NCBI GenBank assembly: GCA_003263845.1
Contig: JYJN01000132.1
Coordinates: forward strand, 1 to 64,000
Length of the DNA stretch: 64,000 bases
Source of the DNA: Vibrio aestivus
Lineage (GTDB): Bacteria > Pseudomonadota > Gammaproteobacteria > Enterobacterales > Vibrionaceae
Direction of reading: 5' to 3'
Below are positions 37,224-46,911 of the stretch, in pieces. The notes beneath the pieces are model-generated. The model worked only from the letters and a program-made list of their open reading frames with translations. It was not told the DNA's origin and did not search any database. Numbering within the stretch: the stretch's first letter is position 1; every line of letters begins with the position of its first letter. A program made the position numbers and the translations under genes.

Positions 37224-39782
37224 TTATTCAGTCACTTCTACGTGAAGGATGTCGCCCTTCGCTTCTGGATGTTTCTCTGTGTACGTTGCCGGACGGTGCT
37301 GCGCACGTTCGTCGACGAACATAACATTGTCATCACGCTTATCTGAGTTGATAAAGTGAGAGAAACGCTTCAGTTGAGTTTCGTCATTGATAGTGTCTGT
37401 CCATTCACAGCGGAACTCAGCGACCAGTTTTGCAACGTCTACTTCTAACTGTTCATTGATGCCCAATTTGTTATCAACAATCACTTCACGAAGGTAATCC
37501 ACACCACCTTCCATGTTCTCTAGCCATACCGACGTGCGTTGTAGTGGCGCAGCTGTACGAATGTAGAACATCATGAAACGGTCAATGTATTTGATCAGTG
37601 TCTCTTCGTCTAAATCACTGGCTAATAAGTCTGCGTGACGAGGCTTCATACCACCGTTACCACACACATACATATTCCAACCAGCGTCAGTCGCGATGAT
37701 ACCTAGATCTTTACCTTGAGCTTCAGCACATTCACGAGTACAGCCTGATACACCAAATTTCATCTTGTGCGGAGTACGGATGCCCTTGTAACGATTCTCG
37801 ATCATCACGCCTAGGCCAACAGAGTCTTGAACACCGTAGCGACACCAAGTAGAACCCACACATGTCTTCGCCATACGTAGCGCTTTAGCGTACGCTTGGC
37901 CTGTTTCGTAACCTACCGCAACCAGTTTTTTCCAAATCGCCGGAAGGTCATCTTTCTGAGCGCCGAACAAGCCAATACGCTGTGCACCCGTCACTTTGGT
38001 ATAAAGGTTGTATTCAGCCGCAACTTCAGCCAACACTTTCAATGCTTCAGGCGTTACTTCACCGCCCGCCATACGTGGGATAACAGAGTAAGTACCGTCT
38101 TTTTGCATGTTGCCAAGGAAGTTATCATTGGTGTCGTGTAGCTTGACCAGTTCCGGTTTCAGAATGTGCTCACCCCAGCAAGACGCAAGGATAGAACCCA
38201 CCGCTGGCTTACACACTTCACAGCCGTAACCCTGTCCGTACTTCTCAAGAAGCTCTTCGAAAGTTTTGATCTCTTCGATACGGATTAGGTGGAATAATTC
38301 TTGGCGTGAGTACGCAAAATGCTCACAGATATCGTTCTTCACTTCGATACCCGACTTAGCGAGCTCTGCGTTTAACACAGAAGTCACCAGTGGAATACAA
38401 CCACCGCAACCCGTGCCCGCACCTGTAACTGCCTTGATGTCAGCAATGGTGTGGTGACCGTCTGCAACGGCTTGTGCCACTTTGCCTTTCGTCACATCAA
38501 AACATGAACAAATTACTGCGCTTTCTGGTAATGCGTCTGCGCCTAATGTTGGCTTTTCTGCGCCAGCATGCGCTGGAAGAATCAAAGTGTCAGGATGTTC
38601 TGGCAGATCGATTTCGTTAAGCATCAATTGCAGTAGGTCACCGTAGTCCGATGTATCACCTACCATTACTGCACCAATCAGCTTCTTGTTGTCTTCAGAA
38701 ACGATTAAACGCTTGTAAACTTCTTGCTCTTCGTTTTGATATACATAGCTCTTACAACCTGGAGTGCGGCCATTTGCGTCACCAATTGAGCCTACTTTCA
38801 CGCCAAGCAGTTTTAGCTTCGCGCTCATGTCAGCGCCTTCAAATTGGCTCTCGTTACCAACAAGGTGGTCTACCGCAACCGTTGCCATTTTGTAGCCTGG
38901 TGCGACCAAGCCATAGAACGTTTGATTCCAAGACGCACATTCGCCAATCGCGTAGATGTTCTTGTCAGATGTTTGGCAGTGGTTGTTAATTTCGATACCA
39001 CCGCGAGGCGCAATACCTAAGCCCATTTGACGAGCAAGTTTGTCTTGCGGGCGAATGCCTGCAGAGAAAACGATGAAGTCAGTTTCTAGCTCAGTGCCGT
39101 CTGCAAAGCGCATCACATTACGTGCTTCTGTACCTTCTGCTGCGATTTCAAGCGTGTTCTTGCTAGTGTGAACATTCACACCCATGCGCTCAATCTTCTG
39201 GCGAAGTTGATCGCCACCCGCTTGGTCTAGCTGCTCTGCCATCAGCTTTGGTGCAAACTCAACAACGTGCGTTGTCACACCCAACGCTTTAAGTGCGCCA
39301 GCTGCTTCAAGACCTAACAGACCACCACCGATTACCACGCCGCTTTTGCTGTTCTTCGCTGTTGCCTCGATGGCTTTCAGGTCTTCAATAGTGCGATAAA
39401 CGAAACAGTCTTTGCTTTCGTTGCCCTTGATTGGCGGTACAAATGGGTATGAGCCAGTTGCAAGTATCAACTTGTCATATTGGATTTCACGACCCGTGCT
39501 TGAGTAAACAGTTTGCTTTTCGCGGTTAATGTTAATCGCGCGCTCACCAACCAAAATGTTGATGCCGTGTTTTTCGTAGAAGCCTTCTTTTACAAGCGAT
39601 AGCTCGTCGGCGGTATGGTGTGAAAAGTAAGAAGATAGGTGAACGCGATCGTAAGCGACGCGCGGCTCTTCACAAAATACGGTGACGTCCATCTTCGACA
39701 CATCGGTTTTTTCAACCAGATCTTCGATATAGCGGTGACCAACCATGCCATTACCAATGACAACGAGTTTCAACTTGCTCAT
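37224..39782 (-). CDS. nirB: Nitrite reductase (NADH) large subunit
   Basis: 852 residues, intact. FAD/NAD(P) part with VVIGNGMVGHRYIEDLV, LATGSYPFVPPI, GVVIGGGLLGLEAAGALKAL and YAIGECASW. Two BFD-like [2Fe-2S] regions follow (SAVICSCFDVTKGKV, GTGCGGCIPLV, GYGCEVCKPAVGSIL), and a C-terminal siroheme/[4Fe-4S] sulfite-reductase-type domain with CVGSTWCRYGVQDS and KFGVSGCTRECAEAQGKD. It catalyses six-electron reduction of nitrite by NADH. It heads the operon; the upstream region carries FNR- and NarP-like sites in the E. coli nirB arrangement. Confidence 0.97.
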   Translation of the reverse strand: MSKLKLVVIGNGMVGHRYIEDLVEKTDVSKMDVTVFCEEPRVAYDRVHLSSYFSHHTADELSLVKEGFYEKHGINILVGERAININREKQTVYSSTGREIQYDKLILATGSYPFVPPIKGNESKDCFVYRTIEDLKAIEATAKNSKSGVVIGGGLLGLEAAGALKALGVTTHVVEFAPKLMAEQLDQAGGDQLRQKIERMGVNVHTSKNTLEIAAEGTEARNVMRFADGTELETDFIVFSAGIRPQDKLARQMGLGIAPRGGIEINNHCQTSDKNIYAIGECASWNQTFYGLVAPGYKMATVAVDHLVGNESQFEGADMSAKLKLLGVKVGSIGDANGRTPGCKSYVYQNEEQEVYKRLIVSEDNKKLIGAVMVGDTSDYGDLLQLMLNEIDLPEHPDTLILPAHAGAEKPTLGADALPESAVICSCFDVTKGKVAQAVADGHHTIADIKAVTGAGTGCGGCIPLVTSVLNAELAKSGIEVKNDICEHFAYSRQELFHLIRIEEIKTFEELLEKYGQGYGCEVCKPAVGSILASCWGEHILKPELVKLHDTNDNFLGNMQKDGTYSVIPRMAGGEVTPEALKVLAEVAAEYNLYTKVTGAQRIGLFGAQKDDLPAIWKKLVAVGYETGQAYAKALRMAKTCVGSTWCRYGVQDSVGLGVMIENRYKGIRTPHKMKFGVSGCTRECAEAQGKDLGIIATDAGWNMYVCGNGGMKPRHADLLASDLDEETLIKYIDRFMMFYIRTAAPLQRTSVWLENMEGGVDYLREVIVDNKLGINEQLEVDVAKLVAEFRCEWTDTINDETQLKRFSHFINSDKRDDNVMFVDERAQHRPATYTEKHPEAKGDILHVEVTE

Positions 39783-39872
39783 AAGACTTCCTGATAAGGT
39801 TATTTTTTTAGTAGTCGTTTTAAAAACGCTACTGAACTGAGCGCATTGTCGATTGTGTAAGAAAATGAAAAT

Positions 39873-39887
39873 ATGACGTAAGTCAAT
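39873..39887 (-). promoter_or_regulatory. FNR-like site of the nirB promoter
   Basis: Minus strand reads ATTGACTTACGTCAT (FNR consensus TTGATnnnnATCAA: 4/5 in the first half, 3/5 in the second), centred at 39880. A start near 39839 would place it at about -41, with GACAAT (39850-39845) as a -10. Confidence 0.55.
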
Positions 39888-39900
39888 TACACCCCCAGAT

Positions 39901-39916
39901 TAACCCTAAAGGGGTA
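39901..39916 (-). promoter_or_regulatory. NarP/NarL-like 7-2-7 site
   Basis: Minus strand reads TACCCCT-TT-AGGGTTA, two inverted heptamers with a two-base spacer, nearly matching the NarP 7-2-7 consensus. Its centre lies 29 bp upstream of the FNR-like centre, the same spacing as the -69.5 and -41.5 sites of E. coli nirB. Confidence 0.6.
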
Positions 39917-40453
39917 GCGCAATTGATGCGATATTACACAACTTGGCCTTAACATTTATCCTTACAAAAATAACGCCTTTATCGTGCCGCAAGAACCTCA
40001 TCATTCCGTAAATTAATTACATTTGAAACTTTTTGGTGAATATTAGTAACGGATTTCGTTGAAGTACTGGTTTGAGAGTCTCAAAAAATAAAAAATTCAA
40101 ACAGATCAGAACTTCCTATCTACAACGCTATATTTAAGGTAGAAACATTCAAAACTACCGCCACAAACGTTTGCATGTTAATTAGCTTTACAAATTATTT
40201 GTATGACAAATAGAGTTCTTAGCGGTTTTGAGTACTCGATTCTCGCTAGTTTTTTTCACAACTTGTCATAAAACCTCACCGAATGAACATAAACAGTAAA
40301 TATGACCTACGATAGGTTATTAATAGAATTGTCGACAATGTCGAATATTTTCTTTTAGAATCCAACTAGATATCTAACTTTCGGCTATGCTTAGTACTAG
40401 GTATCTATCTACAACTCACCCAACAACTCATGAAGTGAAGCGGTATCAATACT
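39917..40453. other. AT-rich intergenic region between nirB and blc
   Basis: About 540 bases between divergent genes. Apart from the nirB control sites on its left side I see no gene. AT-rich throughout, with no clear promoter for the lipocalin gene that I would commit to. Confidence 0.4.
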
Positions 40454-40980
40454 ATGAGAAAAGTTCAGCGTATATTTGTTTGCTTGCTAACCCTAGTTGC
40501 TCTTTCTGGCTGTATCGGCACGCCGGAAACCGTCCGTCCTGTGGACGACTTTTATCTGACTGCTTACCTAGCAAGTGGTATGAAGTGGCTCGCTTAGACC
40601 ACAGCTTCGAGCAAGGCTTAAGTCATGTCACCGCCGAATATTCAAAGCTTGATGATGGCAGTGTTCAGGTTATTAACCGTGGCTGGGATAACGAAGAGCA
40701 AGCATGGCAAGAAGCTGTCGGCAACGCTAAGTTTGTTGAACAAACTGACATAGGCCACTTAAAAGTCTCGTTCTGGGGGCCGTTCTACAGCAGTTATGTG
40801 GTGTTCTACCTAGAAGAAGATTACTCAGCGGCGCTGGTTACTGGTTACAACACCGACTATTTCTGGATTTTGTCTCGTACACAGACGCTACCCGATTACA
40901 AAATGAAGAAATACCTACGGATTGCTAAACAAGCTGGTATCAATACTGACGAGCTTATTTTCCCTTATCAAGACAAATAG
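40454..40980 (+). CDS. blc: Outer-membrane lipocalin (Blc), one frame break
   Basis: Lipoprotein signal MRKVQRIFVCLLTLVALSGC (Cys20), then lipocalin signature GKWYEVARLDHSFEQGL with the invariant GxW, NRGWDNEEQAWQEAVG, LKVSFWGPFYSSYVVF and the closing YFWILSRTQTLP. One G is missing near 40573, where CTAGCAAG should be CTAGGCAAG. Corrected, the protein has 175 residues, starting at 40454 rather than at upstream in-frame ATGs. It binds lipids or lysophospholipids at the outer membrane; the V. cholerae homologue is VlpA. Monocistronic with its own terminator. Confidence 0.92.
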
Positions 40981-41007
40981 CATAGTTTTACCCAGATAAT
41001 AATACGT

Positions 41008-41034
41008 TAAGAGGCTCATAAGAGCCCTCTTTCA
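41008..41034 (+). terminator. Terminator after blc
   Basis: AAGAGGCTC and GAGCCCTCTT form a bulged stem (41009-41031) followed by TTTC. It can also serve the converging dehydrogenase gene. Confidence 0.6.
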
Positions 41035-41056
41035 TTTGTCAGATGTACAGGCTTAG

Positions 41057-42010
41057 TTAAGCCTTCAAGCCCGTTGCTTGAGCCACAGCTTTAACATCGT
41101 CAGCAATCTTTTCGACAATCTGATTTAATTCATCCAACTCACTTTCTGTGAATGGATGAATCAGTACCGACTCTGCACCATTCTTACCTACAATCGTAGG
41201 CATGCTCAGCATGACGTCATTTAGTCCATACTGACCTTCCATCATCGTCGCTACTGGCAGCACCGAACGTTCGTCAATCATAATGGCCTGAATGATACGA
41301 AAAACACTGGCGGCAATACCGTGAGTGGTGTTTTGCTTGCGTTTAAAGATCTCATAACCTGCTTGCTTCACCGATTCCAATAGTTCATCAGCATCAATAT
41401 GGTCTAGGTTATGTGTATCGCAGAAGTAGTCTGCAGGTTGTCCTGCTATACTAATCAAACTTTTTGGCGTGAAGCAGTTCGCGCCGTGCTCGCCAAGCAC
41501 ATATCCAAACACGTTTTTCGGATCGAGATTCACTCGGTTAGCTACAATGGTCATAAGACGGGCGGTATCAATCACACATCCACTGCTGATTACTCGAGAA
41601 GCCGGAAAGTCTGTATTTTTTACAATAAAGTGCGCAACCAGATCGCAAGGATTGGTCACGACAATCAATGTCGCTTTAGGTGCCACTCGCTCAACATTTT
41701 TAGCGATATCCAAGCCGATCTTGGCATTAATTTCAGCTAGGTCCATTCGTGTTTGACCTTGCTTAATTTGCGCACCCGCGGTGATGACTACAATGTCAGC
41801 ACCGATTAAAGATAGATAGTCATCTGTGGGAACAATGTGCGTGTTCTTCGAGAATGTTAAGGCTGAAGTGTGGCGAAAATCGAATACTTCACCTTCCGCT
41901 CTTTCTGAGTTCTGATCAAGCAAGACAAGTTCGCTGATACTGCCAATGGTTAGCAGGTAATTACAGATACCGACGCCGACAGCACCTGCGCCAATTACAC
42001 CAATTTTCAT
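41057..42010 (-). CDS. ldh: L-lactate/2-hydroxyacid dehydrogenase family protein
   Basis: 317 residues of the LDH/MDH superfamily: NAD-binding IGVIGAGAVGVGICNYL, VVTNPCDLVAHF, catalytic histidine in VLGEHGANCF, and MPTIVGKNGAESVL near the end. ATG 42010 has CAGGGA upstream. In the mobile loop LDHs usually have Gln (A-G-x-x-Q-K-P-G-E-T-R) and MDHs Arg; here it reads AGAQIKQGQTRMDL, with Ile at the specificity position. Substrate may therefore be a bulkier 2-oxoacid rather than pyruvate. Named ldh by family only. Monocistronic. Confidence 0.82.
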   Translation of the reverse strand: MKIGVIGAGAVGVGICNYLLTIGSISELVLLDQNSERAEGEVFDFRHTSALTFSKNTHIVPTDDYLSLIGADIVVITAGAQIKQGQTRMDLAEINAKIGLDIAKNVERVAPKATLIVVTNPCDLVAHFIVKNTDFPASRVISSGCVIDTARLMTIVANRVNLDPKNVFGYVLGEHGANCFTPKSLISIAGQPADYFCDTHNLDHIDADELLESVKQAGYEIFKRKQNTTHGIAASVFRIIQAIMIDERSVLPVATMMEGQYGLNDVMLSMPTIVGKNGAESVLIHPFTESELDELNQIVEKIADDVKAVAQATGLKA

Positions 42011-42143
42011 ATTCAATCCCTGATTTGTCGCTATAGGGATAGTTTAAGCACAAGGCACTAAATCGACAAATTTAATATCGCCATTAAAACCAAAAACAGC
42101 AATATCAACCACAAAATTAGAATACATTGGACTAATAAACTTG

Positions 42144-43037
42144 TTATTGATGGTTATTTATACGACCGATATTAAATAGCCTAAAACGCCCATGGGTTCG
42201 ATACATCACCAATGAAAACAATATCAATACGCACCCAACCATTTTCAATGTCGAAAGTTGCTCGCCATACCAAAGTACACTCAAGACAACTGTCCAAACA
42301 GGCTCTAGTATCATCACAAGTGCAGCATTAGCCGATGATGTGTATTTTTGTCCAAGGGTTTGCATCACGTAGCGTAAAGTTGTCGCTAAAATCACACTCA
42401 TTGCAAACCAAACCCAAATCGATGAATCAATTTGCGTAGCACTTCTTCAAACAGCCAAGAGACAAGTAACGCGATGCAGCCGACGGTAAAAAGCTGAACG
42501 CAAGTTAATAGCAAGGTGGGAAGTTTCTGGGAATACAGACTATTCACGTTGAAATGAATGGCGAGCATGGTTGCACAACCCAAAAATGCTAACTGGCTCA
42601 CTGACACTTGCCAGCCACCAGACAGTGACAATAGCGCCAAACCCATTACCGCAAACGGCAAAGAAATCCAAAAGGCGCGAGTTGGTCGCACTCGATACAG
42701 TGCCCAACCCACCAAAGGCACAATAAGCATAGAGAGGCTCACAATGAATGCCCCTTCACCTAGTGTTTCACTAATGGAAATCGCATAGATCCAGTTCAGT
42801 ATCGCACCAGCTAGCAACACACCGACCAACGACGATGAGGCGAGATCTTTCCATTTCGCCTTTTTAAGTTGACGAGTAACAAAATGGAACTAGGCATATC
42901 GAAGCAATCAAGAAACGTGAGCCAATAAACCCGAATGGTGGAAGGCCTTGAATTGACTCTTTCGAAAACACCCAACCTAATGCAGCAAGTAGTGTGGTGA
43001 TGACAAGTATGATGGTGGCTTTGCGATCAGAATTCAC
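42144..43037 (-). CDS. EamA/DMT-family membrane transporter, two frame breaks
   Basis: 297 residues after correction, ten predicted helices in two EamA halves: LVITTLLAALGWVFSKESIQGLPP and FGFIGSRFLIASIC at the start, GAFIVSLSMLIVPLVGWAL, and in the second half VILATTLRYVMQTLGQKYTSSANAALVMILEPVWTV with the typical ALEPV-like motif. An extra T near 42889 and a missing C near 42430 break the frame. Start is GTG at 43037 with a weak ribosome site. Exporter or importer of small metabolites; substrate unknown. Confidence 0.85.
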
Positions 43038-43212
43038 AGTTAGCTCTTATAATAGATTTTGTTAGTAGATTAGCGGCACGATTGTGACAGGGTTTCATCA
43101 ACTAAAAGACAGGGCCGTGTAAAATCCGACAATTCCCCCTTCCGTTTAACCTTCTGGTTTGCTGACTTAGTGGTAAACTAACACTCATTGAATCAGAACG
43201 ATATAACGTATT

Positions 43213-43952
43213 ATGACACTTACTGTTATCGGTCATCGTGGCGTTGCTGCGCACTACCCAGAAAACACTCGCTCTAGCATATTGGCAGCCATTGAGCTTG
43301 GCCTAAAATGGATTGAAGTCGACATTCAACCCACGCAAGACGGAGTATTGGTCGTATTTCACGACCATACCCTCGACAGGTGTAGTGACGGTTCAGGTCG
43401 ATTAGATGATCACACTTTTGAACAGTTAACGAAGTTGGACTTTGGCGGTTGGTTCAATAATAAGTTTGTCGGCGAAAAACTAATGACCTTGGAAGAACTG
43501 CTCACGCTTGTCGAACCTTATGATGTGTGCGTTAACTTGGAAGTGAAAGTCGATCGCCACGACGTGTCCAACGTTGTCGCATTACTTAAAGCCACTTTAG
43601 AATACGTAGCTGCTCCATTAGGAACATTCCCTACCGAGCGCATTCACTTTTCAAGCTTTGATCACCATGTAATGCGATTACTCCACCGTGAGTTACCGTC
43701 ATTTAAGCGCTCGGTGTTGAGCGAACGCTTTTCCCCCGCTTGCTACCACTACTTTTAGAAGTCGAAGCGACAGGCTGTAACCTCAATATTGAATTTACAT
43801 CAAAGAAGACTATCGCCACCCTACATCAGCATGGTTATCAAGTTTGGTGCTATACCGTCAACAACCCAAACAAGATCCGCCATCTGCAGAATCTAGACGG
43901 CGTGTTCTCAGATGCACCAGAACGGTTTCTGGAGCGGTCAGTCACTATCTGA
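43213..43952 (+). CDS. Glycerophosphodiester phosphodiesterase (UgpQ-like), one frame break
   Basis: 246 residues after restoring one C in the run at 43734-43738. Catalytic motifs VIGHRGVAAHYPENTRSS (HR and E), WIEVDIQPTQDGVLVVFHDHTLDR (ExD and HD) and NLEVKVD are present, and the C terminus has TGCNLNIEF and GYQVWCYTVNNPNKI with GVFSDAPE. It hydrolyses glycerophosphodiesters to glycerol-3-phosphate and an alcohol. No signal peptide, so cytoplasmic UgpQ rather than periplasmic GlpQ. Its stop lies in the first unit of a 15-bp tandem repeat. Confidence 0.92.
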
Positions 43953-44006
43953 TAAGACTCTTTCTGGTAACACTCTTTTTGATAACACTGTTTTTGATAA
44001 CAAACG
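43950..44006 (+). repeat. Imperfect 15-bp tandem repeat
   Basis: Units TGATAAGACTCTTTC, TGGTAACACTCTTTT and TGATAACACTGTTTT, then a partial TGATAACA. They start at the stop codon of the phosphodiesterase gene. Confidence 0.75.
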
Positions 44007-44037
44007 TGCGACACAGCAGTCCAATCTGATGCTTAAC

Positions 44038-44718
44038 CTAAGGCTCTGCATCAGGTTGGTTGCTAGGATGAGCATCAACAAAGCCATCTATAGTATTGCA
44101 GTAAAGGTCAATCTCATTCAGATTCGGAAACCGAGTCATATCAACACCAAACCTTCTTGCGTTGTAAACTTGTGGAACCAAGCAAACATCCACCAGCGAC
44201 ACGCTATCACCCACGCAGAATCGGCCACGACATTTTGAAATGCGCTCGTCCAAGGCGGCAAAACCTCGCTCTATCCAGTACTGCATCCACTCAACTTTTT
44301 GTTCGCCAGTTACGGCGTAACTTGATGCCAGATACTCGCCTACTCGCAGATTGTTAATAGGATGAACATCAATGGCAATGTCTTGCGCCAACGACTGAAT
44401 CAGGTATTTCTTTTGTCCCCTCTCGGGCACGAGGCGTGGTGAAGAAAAGTGGTCATCTAAATAGTCCATGATAACCAGAGACTGATTAATCTCGACACTT
44501 CCCTGTTTCAGCACAGGAACCAGTTCGTTTGGATTAAGCTGATGAAAGCTATCAGAATGTTGCTCTCCGCCATCTTTTAGCATGTGCACTGGTACCAATT
44601 CATAGTCGATGCCTTTGAGTGCTAACGCAATACGCACTCGATATGTGGCCGACGAGCGCCAATATCCATAAAGTTGAATCGGGTGAGTTAATTCATCACT
44701 GCTGTCTTGGTGGGACAT
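44038..44718 (-). CDS. maiA: Maleylacetoacetate isomerase (zeta-class GST)
   Basis: Glutathione-dependent isomerisation of maleylacetoacetate to fumarylacetoacetate in tyrosine breakdown. 226 residues. The zeta-class active-site motif is WRSSATYRVRIALALKGI (SSCxWRVRIAL in eukaryotic enzymes, here Ser-Ser-Ala), followed by NPNELVPVLKQG, INQSLVIMDYLDD and IDVHPINNLRVGEYL. I chose ATG 44718 (MSHQDSS); it overlaps the end of fahA by 23 bases, so coupled translation is likely. Last gene of the operon. Confidence 0.93.
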   Translation of the reverse strand: MSHQDSSDELTHPIQLYGYWRSSATYRVRIALALKGIDYELVPVHMLKDGGEQHSDSFHQLNPNELVPVLKQGSVEINQSLVIMDYLDDHFSSPRLVPERGQKKYLIQSLAQDIAIDVHPINNLRVGEYLASSYAVTGEQKVEWMQYWIERGFAALDERISKCRGRFCVGDSVSLVDVCLVPQVYNARRFGVDMTRFPNLNEIDLYCNTIDGFVDAHPSNQPDAEP

Positions 44719-45724
44719 ATTGCGTGACTTCCTGTTCAATAGAGCCGAAGATTGAGTTGCCCTGAAGATCAAGCATTTCCATTTTGATTGTGTCGCCAAA
44801 TCGCATAAACGAAGTACTTGGCTTACCATCTCGTATGGTTTCGATCATTCGAACTTCTGCGATGCATGAATAACCCACGCCACCTTCCGCTACCGATGTA
44901 CCAAAGTCGGTCCCTTGTTTATTCGATACGGTACCAGAGCCGATGATTGCACCCGCAGATAAAGGACGACTCTTTGCAGCATGTCGAATTAGCTCTGAAA
45001 AGTTGAAGGTCATGTCTGTTCCGGCATTTGGATGACCAAACGGCTCATGATTGAACGTTGAGCGTAATGGCAGTTTCACCTTACTGCCTTGCCAGTTGTC
45101 TTCTAACTCATCTGGCGTAACCGCTACGGGCGAGAATGCCGATGACGGTTTAGATTGGAAAAAGCCAAATCCTTTTGCCAACTCACCAGGGATAAGCCCT
45201 CTTAGAGAGACATCATTGACCAACATGAGTAACCTAATGCTTTCGCTGGCTTGCTTTAAGCTACAACCCATAGGCACATCACCCGTGACAACGGCGACTT
45301 CCCCTTCAAAGTCGATGCCCCACTCTTCACTTTCCATTGCAATCGGATCGCGTGGGCCAATGAACGAGTCAGAGCCACCTTGATACATTAAAGGATCAGT
45401 CCAAAAACTCTCTGGCATCTCAGCGCCGCGAGCCTTTCTAACCAACTCCACGTGATTGACATAAGCTGAGCCATCAGCCCATTGATAGGCTCTCGGTAAC
45501 GGTGATTCACATTGGTTTTGTACAAAACTGTGTGCTTGGAGCAAGATGCCTTGATTTAGTCCAAGATAGATTTCTTCAAGCAGTGGGCTGACACGCGACC
45601 AGTTATCTAACGCGTACTGCATAGTGGGAGCGACATCATCGACGACGATACATTGCGATAAATCCTTGCTCACAACCACCAAAGCACCATCTCTAGTCCC
45701 ATTTTTTAGCGTGGCTAATTTCAT
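44696..45724 (-). CDS. fahA: Fumarylacetoacetase
   Basis: 342 residues of the FAH family. Key region: MYQGGSDSFIGPRDPI, then the metal-binding acidic residues in WGIDFEGEVAVVTGDVP (ExE), VNDVSLRGLIPGELAKGFGFFQSKPSSAFSP and AIIGSGTVSNKQGTDFGTS. It splits fumarylacetoacetate into fumarate and acetoacetate, the last step of tyrosine degradation. Third gene of the operon, 38 bp after hmgA. Confidence 0.95.
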   Translation of the reverse strand: MKLATLKNGTRDGALVVVSKDLSQCIVVDDVAPTMQYALDNWSRVSPLLEEIYLGLNQGILLQAHSFVQNQCESPLPRAYQWADGSAYVNHVELVRKARGAEMPESFWTDPLMYQGGSDSFIGPRDPIAMESEEWGIDFEGEVAVVTGDVPMGCSLKQASESIRLLMLVNDVSLRGLIPGELAKGFGFFQSKPSSAFSPVAVTPDELEDNWQGSKVKLPLRSTFNHEPFGHPNAGTDMTFNFSELIRHAAKSRPLSAGAIIGSGTVSNKQGTDFGTSVAEGGVGYSCIAEVRMIETIRDGKPSTSFMRFGDTIKMEMLDLQGNSIFGSIEQEVTQYVPPRQQ

Positions 45725-45762
45725 ACTGCCTCCTTGTCATTTGCCGTTTCTATTCGCCATCT

Positions 45763-46911
45763 CTATTCGCCTTCGACAATCTTTGTGCGCCAACTGTACA
45801 CATACTCGGAATTCTCAACGTGAGTCGCTTCCTTGCTAAATTCTAGTGGGTTTCTGGTATCGATCATGACAGCCACTTCATCGGTAAATTTCTTTTTATG
45901 TTCCAATCCAGCTTGGAATGCTTTGGGATGAGGCCCGTGAGTAAAGCCTGCGGGGTGAAACGTCACCATGCCTGCTTCAATATTGTCACGACTAAAAAAG
46001 TCGCCCGCGTGGTAGAAAAGCACTTCGTCATAATCGTCATTATTGTGATAGAACGGAACTTTCAACGCACCTGGGTCACTTTCAATCGGCCTTGGTACAA
46101 ACGTGCACACGACAAAACCTGCTCCTACAAATGTCGTATGGGCCGACGGTGGCAGGTGATAGCGGTGAGACATGAGCGGACGGATATCGCGCCAGTTCAG
46201 TCTTACCACTGACAAATCCCCATGCCAACCAATGGCATCTAACGGGTTAAAAGGATAGTTAATGGTGTTCACGCTATCGTGTCGCTTCATCAACACTCGG
46301 GTGTCATTTTCAGAATACTGCGCTTTGAACTCGTCATTGATTTTCGGCACATCCAGCACAGCTGGGTCGAAAACGGCGTGATTCCCGACGCTTCCCCGCT
46401 CAGGCAGTGCATACGAAGATCCACTGTTTTCAATCAGCAATATAAACATCGGCTGTTTTGGTTCAAGACGCCAATTGGTAGAGCGTGGGATCATCACATA
46501 ATCCCCCTCTTCAATGACCATGTGTCCGTAATCGCAATAGAGGTCGGCGCTGCCTTGATGAATAAACAGAAGTTCATCGCCGTCGGCATTCCGCACTAAA
46601 TCCGTCATGACTTCCGATAATTGCCAAACCCGAACTTTGCAATCTCTGTTGTGTAAAAGTGTCGGCACATCCCATGGCGAATGTTGATGCGCATTTTCCA
46701 CCAAATTGAAATTGAATGCGCGCGGGCGGTGATTCCCTTCCCATTCGCTCCATCCAGTAGGCGCGTGTTGATGGTGAAAGTGGCTCGCCGGACCGAAGAA
46801 ACCTTCGCGGCCTGCTTCTCGCTCATAAAGCGCTTCTTTCGGAAAGTCCGCATGGGCTTGTTTCGAACATGTCCCCTCTTTGTGAGGAAAACTTATCCAT
46901 TTACGACTCAT
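45763..46911 (-). CDS. hmgA: Homogentisate 1,2-dioxygenase
   Basis: 382 residues, cupin-fold iron dioxygenase that opens homogentisate to maleylacetoacetate. Signatures: REGFFGPASHFHHQHAPTGW, LFIHQGSADLYCDYGHMVIEEGDYVMIPRST, DEVLFYHAGDFFSRDNIEAGMVTFHPAGFTHGPHP with the iron-binding His and Glu, and ALPERGSVGNHAVF. Starts immediately after hppD (one-base junction at 46911/46912). Loss of HmgA in Vibrio causes brown pyomelanin; this copy is intact. Confidence 0.96.
   Translation of the reverse strand: MSRKWISFPHKEGTCSKQAHADFPKEALYEREAGREGFFGPASHFHHQHAPTGWSEWEGNHRPRAFNFNLVENAHQHSPWDVPTLLHNRDCKVRVWQLSEVMTDLVRNADGDELLFIHQGSADLYCDYGHMVIEEGDYVMIPRSTNWRLEPKQPMFILLIENSGSSYALPERGSVGNHAVFDPAVLDVPKINDEFKAQYSENDTRVLMKRHDSVNTINYPFNPLDAIGWHGDLSVVRLNWRDIRPLMSHRYHLPPSAHTTFVGAGFVVCTFVPRPIESDPGALKVPFYHNNDDYDEVLFYHAGDFFSRDNIEAGMVTFHPAGFTHGPHPKAFQAGLEHKKKFTDEVAVMIDTRNPLEFSKEATHVENSEYVYSWRTKIVEGE

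Noticed and set aside
39922-39935. TTGATGCGATATTA as the FNR site of nirB
   Set aside because: Only one half-site fits, and its position relative to the NarP pair does not match the known promoter layout.
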